Source: Lachnospira sp900551945
Lineage (GTDB): Bacteria > Bacillota > Clostridia > Lachnospirales > Lachnospiraceae
Assembly: GCA_048380335.1 (NCBI GenBank)
Contig: DBFCCI010000088.1
Location: forward strand, 1 to 27,610
Reading direction: 5' to 3'
DNA: 27,610 nt
Positions 8,226 through 16,169 of this stretch are shown here, piece after piece. The notes beneath the pieces are model-generated. The model made no database searches. It was given only the letters and a program-made list of their open reading frames with translations, and was not told the origin of the DNA. Within the stretch, counting starts at the first letter, position 1. Each line of letters starts with the position of its first letter. Made by a program: the position numbers and the translations under genes.

Positions 8226-11200
8226 ATGAAGAAAAAATTGACATCAGTAGTTACAATTTTATTGTTGACTTTGGTATGCTGTTTTGCATTAAATACTGAC
8301 AATGTTTCAGCCGCACAACAGGGATATCTTGCAATGGATAATACTGGTACATGGTATTATTACGTTGGCGATGCAGTAGATTGGAACTACACAGGAATGG
8401 CAAGCAACGAAAACGGTTGGTTTTATGTAAGTAATGGTAAGCTTGACTGGAATTATACAGGAATGGCTTGCAACGAGTATGGCTGGTGGTATATGACAAA
8501 TGGTGTACTTGATTTCGGCTATACAGGAATGGCTTGCAATGAAAACGGATGGTTTTATTTCAGCAACGGCATGTTAGACTGGGGTTACACAGGAATGGCA
8601 TGCAATGAATATGGCTGGTGGTACATCAGAAATGGTGCACTTGATTTCGGCTATACAGGAATGGCTTGTAATGAAAACGGCTGGTTTTATTTCAGTAACG
8701 GCATGTTAGACTGGAATTACACAGGAATGGCATGTAATGAATATGGCTGGTGGTATATCAGAAATGGTGCTATTGATTTGGGTTATACAGGAATGGCTTG
8801 CAATGAGTATAATTGGTGGTATTTCACAAATGGTATACTTGATTTAGGCTATACAGGAATGGCATACAATGAAAATGGTTGGTGGTATTATACAAATGGT
8901 ACAATTGACTGGAATTATACAGGAATGGCTTGCAATGAAAATGGCTGGTGGTATTATACAAACGGTACATTAGACTGGAATTATACAGGAATGGCTTGCA
9001 ATGAGTATGACTGGTGGTACTATACAAACGGTACATTAGATTGGAATTATACAGGAATGGCATGTAATGAATATGATTGGTGGTATTATAAGAACGGTCA
9101 TATTGATTTTGGTTATACTGGTCTTGGTTATAATGAATATGGTTATTGGTATTATAAAGATGGACATATTGACTTTGGTTACAACGGTACATATAAAGAA
9201 AATGGAATATCTTATACAGTAACAGGTGGTCATGCAGTACCAGTTAAAGATAATAATTCTGAAACAGAATTTGTACCAGGCAATGCTATATCAGGAAATT
9301 TAACAGGTGATAATGTATATTATATAACAAGTTTAGATAATAATTACGCACTTACTGTATCTCCTGATAAGACAGCAGAAGGTGGATATAATATCTGTAT
9401 GCAGCCATTAACAGGAAGCAACTATCAGAAATTTAGAGTATTAGAAAGCAATGGTAATTATTTATTAATGTCTATGGCTTATTTTGATGATAATAATATT
9501 AACTGGCTTCTTAATACAACTAATTTTGGATATAACAATGACAATATACAGCTTACACCTGATAGCGTATTTGGTGGAAAGAGCTGGAGCATAAGTGAAA
9601 CAGAAACAGGCGTATATACAATTAAGGCTGTAAGAGGTGATGATGAACAGTTCCTTCTTACAAGCATTGGTGGAGTATATAATAAAGCTAACGTAGCTTG
9701 TGCTAGTGCAAATGGTTCTAATGAACAGAAGTTCCATTTTGTTAAACCATATACTAATACTTTAGCAGATGGTGTATATTCAATAAGGTCTAATGAAAAT
9801 ACAAGTTATGCAGTAGGTGTAGAAAATTATTCAATGAAGGATAATGCAGCATTAGTGCTTAACAATGTATCATCAGACAGTAATCAAGATTTTTATATTA
9901 CTTGTGTTAATGCCACAGAAGGTATATATACAATAGAGAATGTAAATTCTGAAAGATATATAGACAACAACGGTTCATTAACAAGTGATACAGGTGTAAA
10001 GCAGTTATTTAATACAGGTTGTGATGACCAGAGATGGTATATCCAGAAGAATACAGATGGAACATATAGTTTTGTATCTGTATTATCAAATAAATATCTT
10101 GCAGCACCTACAATTAATTCAGCACTTATTCAAAAGACTGGTTCAGATGTAGTAAGTGAAAAGTTCGTTCTTACACAAAAAGAAAATAATGAAAAGACAC
10201 TTGAAACAGCATTGTATACAATAGATGGCAGAACAGTACGCACAGGATACATTGGTAACGGAATTTATACATTATATGATACAGCTAAGGCTTCATATAT
10301 AGGTGCTAATGGTAATGGCAGCGATTATAACCGTTCTGAATATAAGTGGGTTATCAAAAATTCAGGCAACGGATATACAATATGTTCTGTATCTGATGGA
10401 CGTTACTGGACAAGTAACGGTATGTCAGATAGTGCAGTAGCAGTATCAGTATCAAAGAATAATTCAACAGATTATTCAAAGAAATATGATACATCAGTAC
10501 TTGACCATGCCTTTGATGTTGACAATGTTCAGATAATAACACGTTTAAATATGCTTGGTTTATCAAAAGACGATTTTATGAACCCTGAAGCAAAGATGGC
10601 AGCAGTAGAAGCAGAAGTTGATAAAGCAACAGGTAATGCTCCTTCACAGACAGTTACATTTAATGGAACAGATGTTAATGAGCTTAATGAGTTCTTATTA
10701 AAGAACAAAGGTAAAACAGTTAAACTTGGACAGGATATATCAGTATATAATTCAGGAACAGATGAACATCCTGGAACAGTTATGATACCAGCAGACACAA
10801 TGCTTGATGGTAATGGACATGCACTTAACCTTAAGAGTGGTTCAGCAGTTCCTACTACAGGAATTATATTCCATACATATAACACACAAACAGGAAAGTT
10901 TGAAGTGTCTAATAATGCAGGTGTTTGTAATCTTACAACTAATATAAGATATAGCCAATATGCAGTAGTATTAGAAGGTGCTTCTAATGTTGTAATTGAA
11001 AACAATAAGTTCAACGCAGGAAGTGATTCACATGGAATATGTATTTCAAGTAATGCAGTTTCTAAGAATGTAAAGGTTATTAATAATGTTATTAATGCAA
11101 CTGGTGGTGACGGTATATCTGTTACAGGTAATCAGTCAAATATCGTAATTAGTGGTAATACAATTACTAACGTAGCAGGTAAAGCAGGTGTGCTTGTAAG

Positions 11201-11888
11201 TTGTTTTGAAAAAGACCCAATAAGAGTAGACCAAGAAACAACAGGACCTCATGATATAGTAGTTACAGATAACAAGATTGATACAATTACAACAGGTTGT
11301 GCAATTTACTTTATTGGAACATATGGTACATATATAAAGGGTAATTCATTATCTAATTCATACTTAGAAGGAATATGCCTTGACGGTGGTTGTATAGGAA
11401 CATACTTTGCTGAAAATGAAGTTTCATACTGCTCTAAGATAGGTGGACTTCCTGGTGTATCAGTTGATAATGGTATCTATAACATAATTGATAATAATAA
11501 AGTACATAATAATGGTGCTTCAGGTATCAAGCTTGTAAGAACAGCACTTGGAAATATTGTTGTTAATAATACTTGTTATGATAACTCTGTAAATACATTT
11601 AATGTTGATAATCAGAGAAATGATGAAACAGCAGGTATTTTAATTCGTGCACAGAAGGTTGATGCAGTAGATGGAGATAATATTGACGGAACAGGAAGTA
11701 ATGGTAATTTAGTTATAAATAATACAATATACGGAAGCCATGATGCAGCTATAAATATTGACTTAAATTCTGAGACAGGAAGCTGTAGCGGTAATACTGT
11801 AATGTATAATAATATTAAAGGAAATTATGATTTTAGTGTTCTTGATTCATCAACATCAGCTAACACTGTAAAGAATAATATTAAATAA
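8226..11888 (+). CDS. Secreted repeat protein: cell-wall-type repeats, ricin-like trefoils, beta-helix
   Basis: A modular exported protein of 1220 residues. A signal peptide (1-30, cut near VSAA) precedes one degenerate and twelve full 22-residue repeats at 55-318, with a core like GMACNEYGWWY followed by NG and LD. These resemble the aromatic repeats of choline- and glucan-binding wall proteins. Next come ricin-type beta-trefoil units (about 363-506, 514-651 and a partial third at 664-755) carrying repeated QxF/QxW marks such as NYQKF, NQDF and DQRW. Residues 765-1220 are a linker plus parallel beta-helix related to the protein at 2290. The strong promoter and the AAGGAGG site predict high expression. 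Nine of the repeats carry a cysteine. The protein probably binds wall or polysaccharide; no catalytic motif is recognised. Confidence 0.85.
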   Translation: MKKKLTSVVTILLLTLVCCFALNTDNVSAAQQGYLAMDNTGTWYYYVGDAVDWNYTGMASNENGWFYVSNGKLDWNYTGMACNEYGWWYMTNGVLDFGYTGMACNENGWFYFSNGMLDWGYTGMACNEYGWWYIRNGALDFGYTGMACNENGWFYFSNGMLDWNYTGMACNEYGWWYIRNGAIDLGYTGMACNEYNWWYFTNGILDLGYTGMAYNENGWWYYTNGTIDWNYTGMACNENGWWYYTNGTLDWNYTGMACNEYDWWYYTNGTLDWNYTGMACNEYDWWYYKNGHIDFGYTGLGYNEYGYWYYKDGHIDFGYNGTYKENGISYTVTGGHAVPVKDNNSETEFVPGNAISGNLTGDNVYYITSLDNNYALTVSPDKTAEGGYNICMQPLTGSNYQKFRVLESNGNYLLMSMAYFDDNNINWLLNTTNFGYNNDNIQLTPDSVFGGKSWSISETETGVYTIKAVRGDDEQFLLTSIGGVYNKANVACASANGSNEQKFHFVKPYTNTLADGVYSIRSNENTSYAVGVENYSMKDNAALVLNNVSSDSNQDFYITCVNATEGIYTIENVNSERYIDNNGSLTSDTGVKQLFNTGCDDQRWYIQKNTDGTYSFVSVLSNKYLAAPTINSALIQKTGSDVVSEKFVLTQKENNEKTLETALYTIDGRTVRTGYIGNGIYTLYDTAKASYIGANGNGSDYNRSEYKWVIKNSGNGYTICSVSDGRYWTSNGMSDSAVAVSVSKNNSTDYSKKYDTSVLDHAFDVDNVQIITRLNMLGLSKDDFMNPEAKMAAVEAEVDKATGNAPSQTVTFNGTDVNELNEFLLKNKGKTVKLGQDISVYNSGTDEHPGTVMIPADTMLDGNGHALNLKSGSAVPTTGIIFHTYNTQTGKFEVSNNAGVCNLTTNIRYSQYAVVLEGASNVVIENNKFNAGSDSHGICISSNAVSKNVKVINNVINATGGDGISVTGNQSNIVISGNTITNVAGKAGVLVSCFEKDPIRVDQETTGPHDIVVTDNKIDTITTGCAIYFIGTYGTYIKGNSLSNSYLEGICLDGGCIGTYFAENEVSYCSKIGGLPGVSVDNGIYNIIDNNKVHNNGASGIKLVRTALGNIVVNNTCYDNSVNTFNVDNQRNDETAGILIRAQKVDAVDGDNIDGTGSNGNLVINNTIYGSHDAAINIDLNSETGSCSGNTVMYNNIKGNYDFSVLDSSTSANTVKNNIK
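8388..9179 (+). repeat. Twelve 66-bp tandem repeats inside the secreted protein
   Basis: The 66-base unit (22 codons) is repeated twelve times without a break; each copy starts with TAYACAGGAATGGCD or a close variant, except the last, which reads YTGLG. In the first half, copies with EYGWW alternate with copies with ENGWF, giving a 132-bp super-unit (copies 2-3, 4-5, then 6). Adjacent super-units differ at only a few bases, so they look recently duplicated. Confidence 0.95.
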
Positions 11889-11909
11889 GATTTGATATAT
11901 TAAATCTTA
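11886..11909 (+). terminator. AT-rich hairpin at the stop codon of the secreted repeat gene
   Basis: TAAGATTT at 11886-11893, which includes the stop codon, pairs with AAATCTTA at 11902-11909 around an 8-base loop. A weak T-rich tail (TATTTATTG) follows. It is too AT-rich to be a strong terminator by itself and may act together with the longer hairpin just downstream. Confidence 0.4.
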
Positions 11910-11917
11910 TATTTATT

Positions 11918-11967
11918 GAACTGACATACCAATTTAGACTTTGGGTCTAATCTTTGGTAGTCGGTTC
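11918..11967 (+). terminator. Long hairpin, probable intrinsic terminator
   Basis: Three stacked complementary blocks are visible: GAACTGAC with GTCGGTTC (8 pairs, one G-T), TACCAA with TTGGTA, and TTAGAC with GTCTAA. They total about 20 base pairs with small bulges and a 5-base loop. ATTTTAATG follows the stem, so the T-run is short. It separates the secreted repeat gene from the promoter of the GH25 gene. Confidence 0.6.
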
Positions 11968-12002
11968 ATTTTAATGTTATGCTTTTTATATTCAAAAGGT
12001 AT

Positions 12003-12031
12003 TTGACAATAGAGTATATTCTTTGTATACT
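12003..12031 (+). promoter_or_regulatory. SigA-type promoter of the GH25 gene
   Basis: A perfect TTGACA at 12003-12008 and TATACT at 12026-12031 (one mismatch) are spaced by 17 bases. Transcription should start near 12038, about 55 bases before the chosen TTG start. Confidence 0.85.
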
Positions 12032-12093
12032 TATAAAAGTTTTATATTTTGTTTGATTTTATAAAACAAAAAAGAAAAATGGAGGAAGAGTGG

Positions 12094-13506
12094 TTGAAAA
12101 ACATATTAAAAAGAAGTGTTGCATTGTTTGGTATGATATCACTTTCTATGATATTTATCATATTAGGCAATATTAGTAATGTAAAAGCAGATGAACGCTT
12201 TAGCTTACGACTTGATAAAGCAGGAGTGTGGCATTATTATACAAGTGATAATAAGATAGATATAGAATATACAGGCATGGCAGAAAATGAGTATGGCTGG
12301 TGGTACATAGAAAATGGAACAGTTGACTTTGAGTTTACAGGCATGGCAGAAAATGAATATGGCTGGTGGTATCTTACAAATGGAACTGTTGATTGGAATT
12401 ACGAAGGCATGGCAGAAAATAAGTATGGAAAATGGTGCATTAGTAATGGAACAGTTGACTTTAGTTACAACGGTATGATATGCGGTCCGTGGGACTGGGT
12501 ATATATCACAGATGGATATGTTGATACTTGGTATACAGGTATGGCAGAAAATGAATATGGTTGGTGGTACATAACAAAAGGATACCTTGACCGTACATAT
12601 ACAGGCATGGCAGAAAATAAGTATGGCTGGTGGTACATGAAAAATGGTGCTATTGATTGGTTATACGAAGGACTTGCAGAAAACAAGTATGGAAAATGGA
12701 TACTTAGTGGTGGAACAGTAGATTTTTCAGCTAATGAAGAATACCTCGATGAAGATGGAACTTTATATACCGTTGTAAATGGTTATGCAACAGTTAAAAA
12801 AGATGAAATAAAAACAGGCTGGGTTGAAGAAGCCGATGGAAATTTATATTACTACAATTCAGATGGTGAACTTGAACAGGCTGTAGGTATGGACGTATCT
12901 TCTTATCAAGGAAATATTGATTGGGATGTAGTCAAAGCAACAGGTGAGATTAAGTTTGCAATAATAAGAATTGGTTTCGGTGATGATGATACATCTCAAG
13001 ATGACCGACTTGCAATTCACAATATGGACGAATGTGAAAGAGTTGGAATTCCTTATGGAGTTTACCTTTTCTCTTATGCCGTAAGTGAAGAACAGGCTAA
13101 GAGTGAAGCTTCACATCTTCTTAGAATGATTAAAGGCAGAAATCCAATGCTTGGAGTATACCTTGATGTTGAAAATGTAACTTATGATAATGGTTCAGGA
13201 TATTATCAAAATCATGGTCTTGACCCATATTCAGAAGATGGCAGAAGAAGACTTACTGATTACACAAAAATAGTACTTAATGCTCTTACAGACGAAGGTT
13301 ATAGAGCTGGTATATATATGAATGTTAATTATTATAACAATGTACTTTACATGAGTGAACTTTCAGGATATAGATGGCTTGCTGCATGGGGCGATTACAA
13401 AGAATGCCCAATAAAAGGCTGCAAAATGTGGCAATACACAAGTGATGGCTCAGTAAAGGGCGTACCAAGTGAAAGAGTTGATATGGACTTGTGGCTTAAT
13501 AACTAA
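12094..13506 (+). CDS. Secreted GH25 muramidase with cell-wall-type repeats
   Basis: An exported 470-residue protein. The chosen start is TTG 12094: GGAGGAAG lies five bases upstream and translation opens with a typical signal peptide (about 1-32, ending NVKA). The ATG at 12079 and TTG at 12049 would add residues in front of it without such a ribosome site. Seven 22-residue repeats (59-212) share the GMAENEYGWWY core with the preceding secreted protein; copy 4 is diverged. A choline-binding-like unit (TGWVEEADGNLYYY, about 241-254) joins them to a GH25 domain (about 264-470). D267 in GMDVSSYQG and D358/E360 in LGVYLDVE fit the catalytic acids of Cpl-1-type lysozymes, which cut the MurNAc-GlcNAc bond. 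The likely job is wall remodelling at the site of polysaccharide display. Confidence 0.92.
   Translation: MKNILKRSVALFGMISLSMIFIILGNISNVKADERFSLRLDKAGVWHYYTSDNKIDIEYTGMAENEYGWWYIENGTVDFEFTGMAENEYGWWYLTNGTVDWNYEGMAENKYGKWCISNGTVDFSYNGMICGPWDWVYITDGYVDTWYTGMAENEYGWWYITKGYLDRTYTGMAENKYGWWYMKNGAIDWLYEGLAENKYGKWILSGGTVDFSANEEYLDEDGTLYTVVNGYATVKKDEIKTGWVEEADGNLYYYNSDGELEQAVGMDVSSYQGNIDWDVVKATGEIKFAIIRIGFGDDDTSQDDRLAIHNMDECERVGIPYGVYLFSYAVSEEQAKSEASHLLRMIKGRNPMLGVYLDVENVTYDNGSGYYQNHGLDPYSEDGRRRLTDYTKIVLNALTDEGYRAGIYMNVNYYNNVLYMSELSGYRWLAAWGDYKECPIKGCKMWQYTSDGSVKGVPSERVDMDLWLNN
12268..12729 (+). repeat. Seven 66-bp repeats inside the GH25 gene
   Basis: Seven consecutive 22-codon units, each with a GMAEN- or GLAEN-like core except copy 4, which reads GMICGPWDW. 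Protein conservation is high, but the DNA copies are more diverged than in the upstream repeat gene, so this array looks older. Confidence 0.9.
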
Positions 13507-13530
13507 TTAATACAAAAATAAGTGTGCTAA

Positions 13531-13564
13531 GAAGGAAGATATATGTCTATCTTCCTTTCTTTTG
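13531..13564 (+). terminator. Intrinsic terminator after the GH25 gene
   Basis: AAGGAAGATA at 13532-13541 is perfectly complementary to TATCTTCCTT at 13548-13557, with a 6-base loop, and TCTTTTG follows. It lies 25 bases after the stop codon and should separate the left and right blocks. Confidence 0.9.
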
Positions 13565-13891
13565 CGTTTTATAAGTTAAGAAATATATTTTTACAGCCGA
13601 AATAATTAAACGTAGTATAAAAGTACAAAAAATAATATGAGAAAAATGTAATTTCATGCAAAATTTTGATTGCGTATAATGCAATTAGGATATATAATAT
13701 ACAAATGTAGCCTTGAAAGACTATATTCATTATATTAAATGACATACAAAGATTGTCTTTTATTGGCATTATTATTATGTTATAATTTCATAGCATTAAA
13801 AAATATTAATAAAGTACTATGAAAATATTAAATATTGCTTAGAAAGAGATGATAAGTGTTTAATATTAAAGTAGATATTAAAAAGAGGAAA
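13565..13891 (+). promoter_or_regulatory. Gene-free AT-rich region with a promoter for the assembly operon
   Basis: I see no gene here on either strand. An extended -10 is present: TGT at 13778-13780 followed by a perfect TATAAT at 13781-13786, with no good -35 at the usual distance. It would start transcription near 13793 and leave about 270 bases of leader before the sugar-transferase gene. A second TATAAT at 13675-13680 sits in the loop of an ATTGC/GCAAT inverted repeat (13669-13685). It lacks a convincing -35, so it is either a weak promoter with an operator or chance in AT-rich DNA. Confidence 0.55.
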
Positions 13892-14048
13892 ATGGAAAGT
13901 GAACCAAACAAGATAAAGAGCACAAAATGGTATTGTGTTTGTTACAGATATAATATGTCTGATAATTAACTATTATCTATCAGGTTTTATTAGTCTATAT
14001 CAGTGCAAAGACAATGTTGAGTTGATGTTAATAAAAGGTTGCAGATGA
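13892..14048 (+). pseudogene. Frameshifted relic of a membrane-protein N-terminus (sugar-transferase-like)
   Basis: An ATG at 13892, behind AGAGGAAA, opens a 25-codon frame that ends at 13969. From 13917 a different frame is open to TGA 14046-14048 and encodes one good membrane helix, GIVFVTDIICLIINYYLSGF. Removing one base in the AAAA run at 13924-13927 joins the two into about 51 codons: a charged N-terminus followed by a membrane segment with an aspartate. This resembles the start of the next gene (YIVDAISLIISFGLAYLI). I read it as a broken copy of a sugar-transferase N-terminus. It could instead be a real small ORF, a leader peptide or a sequencing error. Confidence 0.4.
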
Positions 14049-14061
14049 GGGAAAATGAAAA

Positions 14062-16152
14062 ATGAATGTTCGTAAAAAGATGGCAGTATATTTTATGTAT
14101 ATAGTAGATGCAATTTCATTAATAATATCTTTTGGTTTAGCATATTTAATCAAGTTTAATTGGATAGAAAATGAAATAAATATATATAGAAGTGATTATA
14201 TAATATTATTCTTACTTATAGCTATCATATACATCATTATTAATACTGTTTTTTTAAAGAATATAGATTTTATTAACAGAAATATTACTCAAGAAGTTAT
14301 AGAGTCTTTCAAAACAATAGTATATGTGTCAGTACTTGTGATGGTGTGTTTGTTCTTTTTAAAAAATAGCGCTGATTATTCAAGGTCAATGATGTTCATA
14401 TTTATGTGTATATCATTTCCATTAATGTTTATTGGAAGGACAATTTTAAAAAGAGTATTACATATATCTTATAGAAATGATAAGTATCAAGAAAAGATAG
14501 TAATAATCAGTAATTCCAAAGACATAGAAAATGTAATAGATGGAATTAAAGAGAAAAACAATGGAATTATAAAAATTGTAGGGATAGTTTTATTGGATTG
14601 TAATAAAGTTGGAGAAGATTACTCTGGAATAGATGTTATTGCTAACAAAGATACATACATTGAAATTATACAAAAAAAAGAAGTCGATTCTGTTCTTGTA
14701 TCATTGACAGAAAATGAAAGTGATAAATGTGCAGATATAATTACAAAATTGCAGAGTATAGGCAAAAATGTACATATACGACTTCCAGAATATGAATTGT
14801 GTGATGGATATAAACAATTTAGGAAATTAGGAGAATTTGCGACTGTAAGTTATATGTCAACTGAAAATATGATGTTTTATCAGGTGATATTAAGAAGACT
14901 TATAGAAGTAATAGTAGGATTAATAGGGTGTTGCTTGACAGTTGTTGTATTGCCATTTGTAAGTATAGGAATGTTAATTGAGTCACCAGGAAAAGTAATA
15001 GTTTCTAATGTAAGAGTAGGAAGAAATGGACGTAGATATCTTCAGTATAGATACCGCATATTGAAAATGAATTCGAAGGAATGTATTGAGAATGGAAAAA
15101 GTCCATTTATGATAACTGGGAAAATATTATTTAAACTTCACTTAGACAAATTACCAGGAGCTTACAATCTATTATATGGAGATATAGGTCTTATAGGTCC
15201 TAAAGCACCATCAATTGTAGAATATATGAATTACATACCACAGCAAAAGAGAAAACTTGCTATAAAGCCAGGAATTATTGGAGAGTGGAGTTATAGAAAA
15301 GAAGATGTAGAGCTTGCAGTAACATCTGAAAGTTATGATATGTCTTATGAAAAAAATATAGCTGGTGATATAAAAAGATTTGTTATGGCAATTGGAAGAA
15401 TGGTTGTATATCACCCTAAACGTGTAATAGAAAAATGGCAATTAGATGAGCAAGTAAACACAATTCAAGAAATACTTGACAATAAAAAGCCATATCAATA
15501 TGACAAGAGTACATATACGGTTAAGAGTTCGTTTGGAAGAATTATATACCTTGTGATAAAAAGGGTATTTGATATTGTGCTTTCAGGGATAGCACTTGTT
15601 GTTTTATCACCAATATTTTTGATTTTAATGATATGTGTAATAGCAGAAGATGGAGGTAGTCCATTCTATGGTCATGTAAGAATTGGAAAAAATGGTAAAA
15701 AGATAAGAGTGTACAAGTTTAGAAGTATGAAAAATATTGATGTAGATATTGAAAAAATATTGACACCTGAACAGTTATTACAGTATAGAACAGAATTTAA
15801 GATAGACAATGACCCAAGAATAACAAAGGTGGGAAATTTCTTAAGAAAGTCAAGTTTAGATGAGCTTCCGCAGCTTATTAATATTTTAAAAGGAGATATA
15901 TCAATAGTTGGACCACGACCTATAGTTGAAAAAGAAATAAAAATTTATGGAAAAGATACAGCAAAGCTTCTAAGTGTCCAGCCAGGACTTACAGGATATT
16001 GGCAAGCATATGCTAGAAATAATGCCACATATGAAAGTGGAGAAAGGCAGAAGATGGAGATGTATTATGTAGAACATCAGAGTCTTTGGTTAGATATAAA
16101 GGTTATATTTAAGACATTTAGTTCAGTTTTGAAGGGGAGTGGAGCGCAATAG
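14062..16152 (+). CDS. Initiating phosphoglycosyl transferase with two sugar-transferase domains
   Basis: A 696-residue member of the WcaJ/CpsE polyprenyl-phosphate sugar phosphotransferase family, which puts the first sugar phosphate on undecaprenyl phosphate. Four N-terminal membrane segments (about 8-125) and a nucleotide-fold-like region (about 143-260) are typical. Two catalytic-type domains then follow in tandem. The second (about 495-696) has YKFRSM at 551-556, the DE dyad D600-E601 in LDELPQL, VGPRP at 616-620 and PGLTGYWQ at 641-648. The first (about 275-455) keeps the layout but reads YRIL, LDKLPGA (D362, K363), IGPKAP and PGIIGEWS, so the catalytic Glu and Arg-Pro are lost. Family members usually have one such domain in about 450-500 residues. 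The ATG follows GAGGG at 14047-14051. Confidence 0.9.
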   Translation: MNVRKKMAVYFMYIVDAISLIISFGLAYLIKFNWIENEINIYRSDYIILFLLIAIIYIIINTVFLKNIDFINRNITQEVIESFKTIVYVSVLVMVCLFFLKNSADYSRSMMFIFMCISFPLMFIGRTILKRVLHISYRNDKYQEKIVIISNSKDIENVIDGIKEKNNGIIKIVGIVLLDCNKVGEDYSGIDVIANKDTYIEIIQKKEVDSVLVSLTENESDKCADIITKLQSIGKNVHIRLPEYELCDGYKQFRKLGEFATVSYMSTENMMFYQVILRRLIEVIVGLIGCCLTVVVLPFVSIGMLIESPGKVIVSNVRVGRNGRRYLQYRYRILKMNSKECIENGKSPFMITGKILFKLHLDKLPGAYNLLYGDIGLIGPKAPSIVEYMNYIPQQKRKLAIKPGIIGEWSYRKEDVELAVTSESYDMSYEKNIAGDIKRFVMAIGRMVVYHPKRVIEKWQLDEQVNTIQEILDNKKPYQYDKSTYTVKSSFGRIIYLVIKRVFDIVLSGIALVVLSPIFLILMICVIAEDGGSPFYGHVRIGKNGKKIRVYKFRSMKNIDVDIEKILTPEQLLQYRTEFKIDNDPRITKVGNFLRKSSLDELPQLINILKGDISIVGPRPIVEKEIKIYGKDTAKLLSVQPGLTGYWQAYARNNATYESGERQKMEMYYVEHQSLWLDIKVIFKTFSSVLKGSGAQ

Positions 16153-16169
16153 GAAGTAGTGAAAAATTG

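Noticed and set aside
8388..9179. CRISPR array suggested by the regular repeats
   Set aside because: The repeats are contiguous 66-bp coding units in frame, without unique spacers, and there are no cas genes nearby.
8824..9192. Minus-strand ORFs with repeated HIHYN/YNTTNH patterns
   Set aside because: They are reverse readings of the 66-bp repeats of the secreted protein; their periodicity comes only from that array.
13569..13769. 66-codon minus-strand ORF in the gap before the assembly operon
   Set aside because: It has no ribosome site upstream of its ATG on the minus strand, biased Ile/Tyr/Phe content as expected from AT-rich DNA, and no recognised motif.
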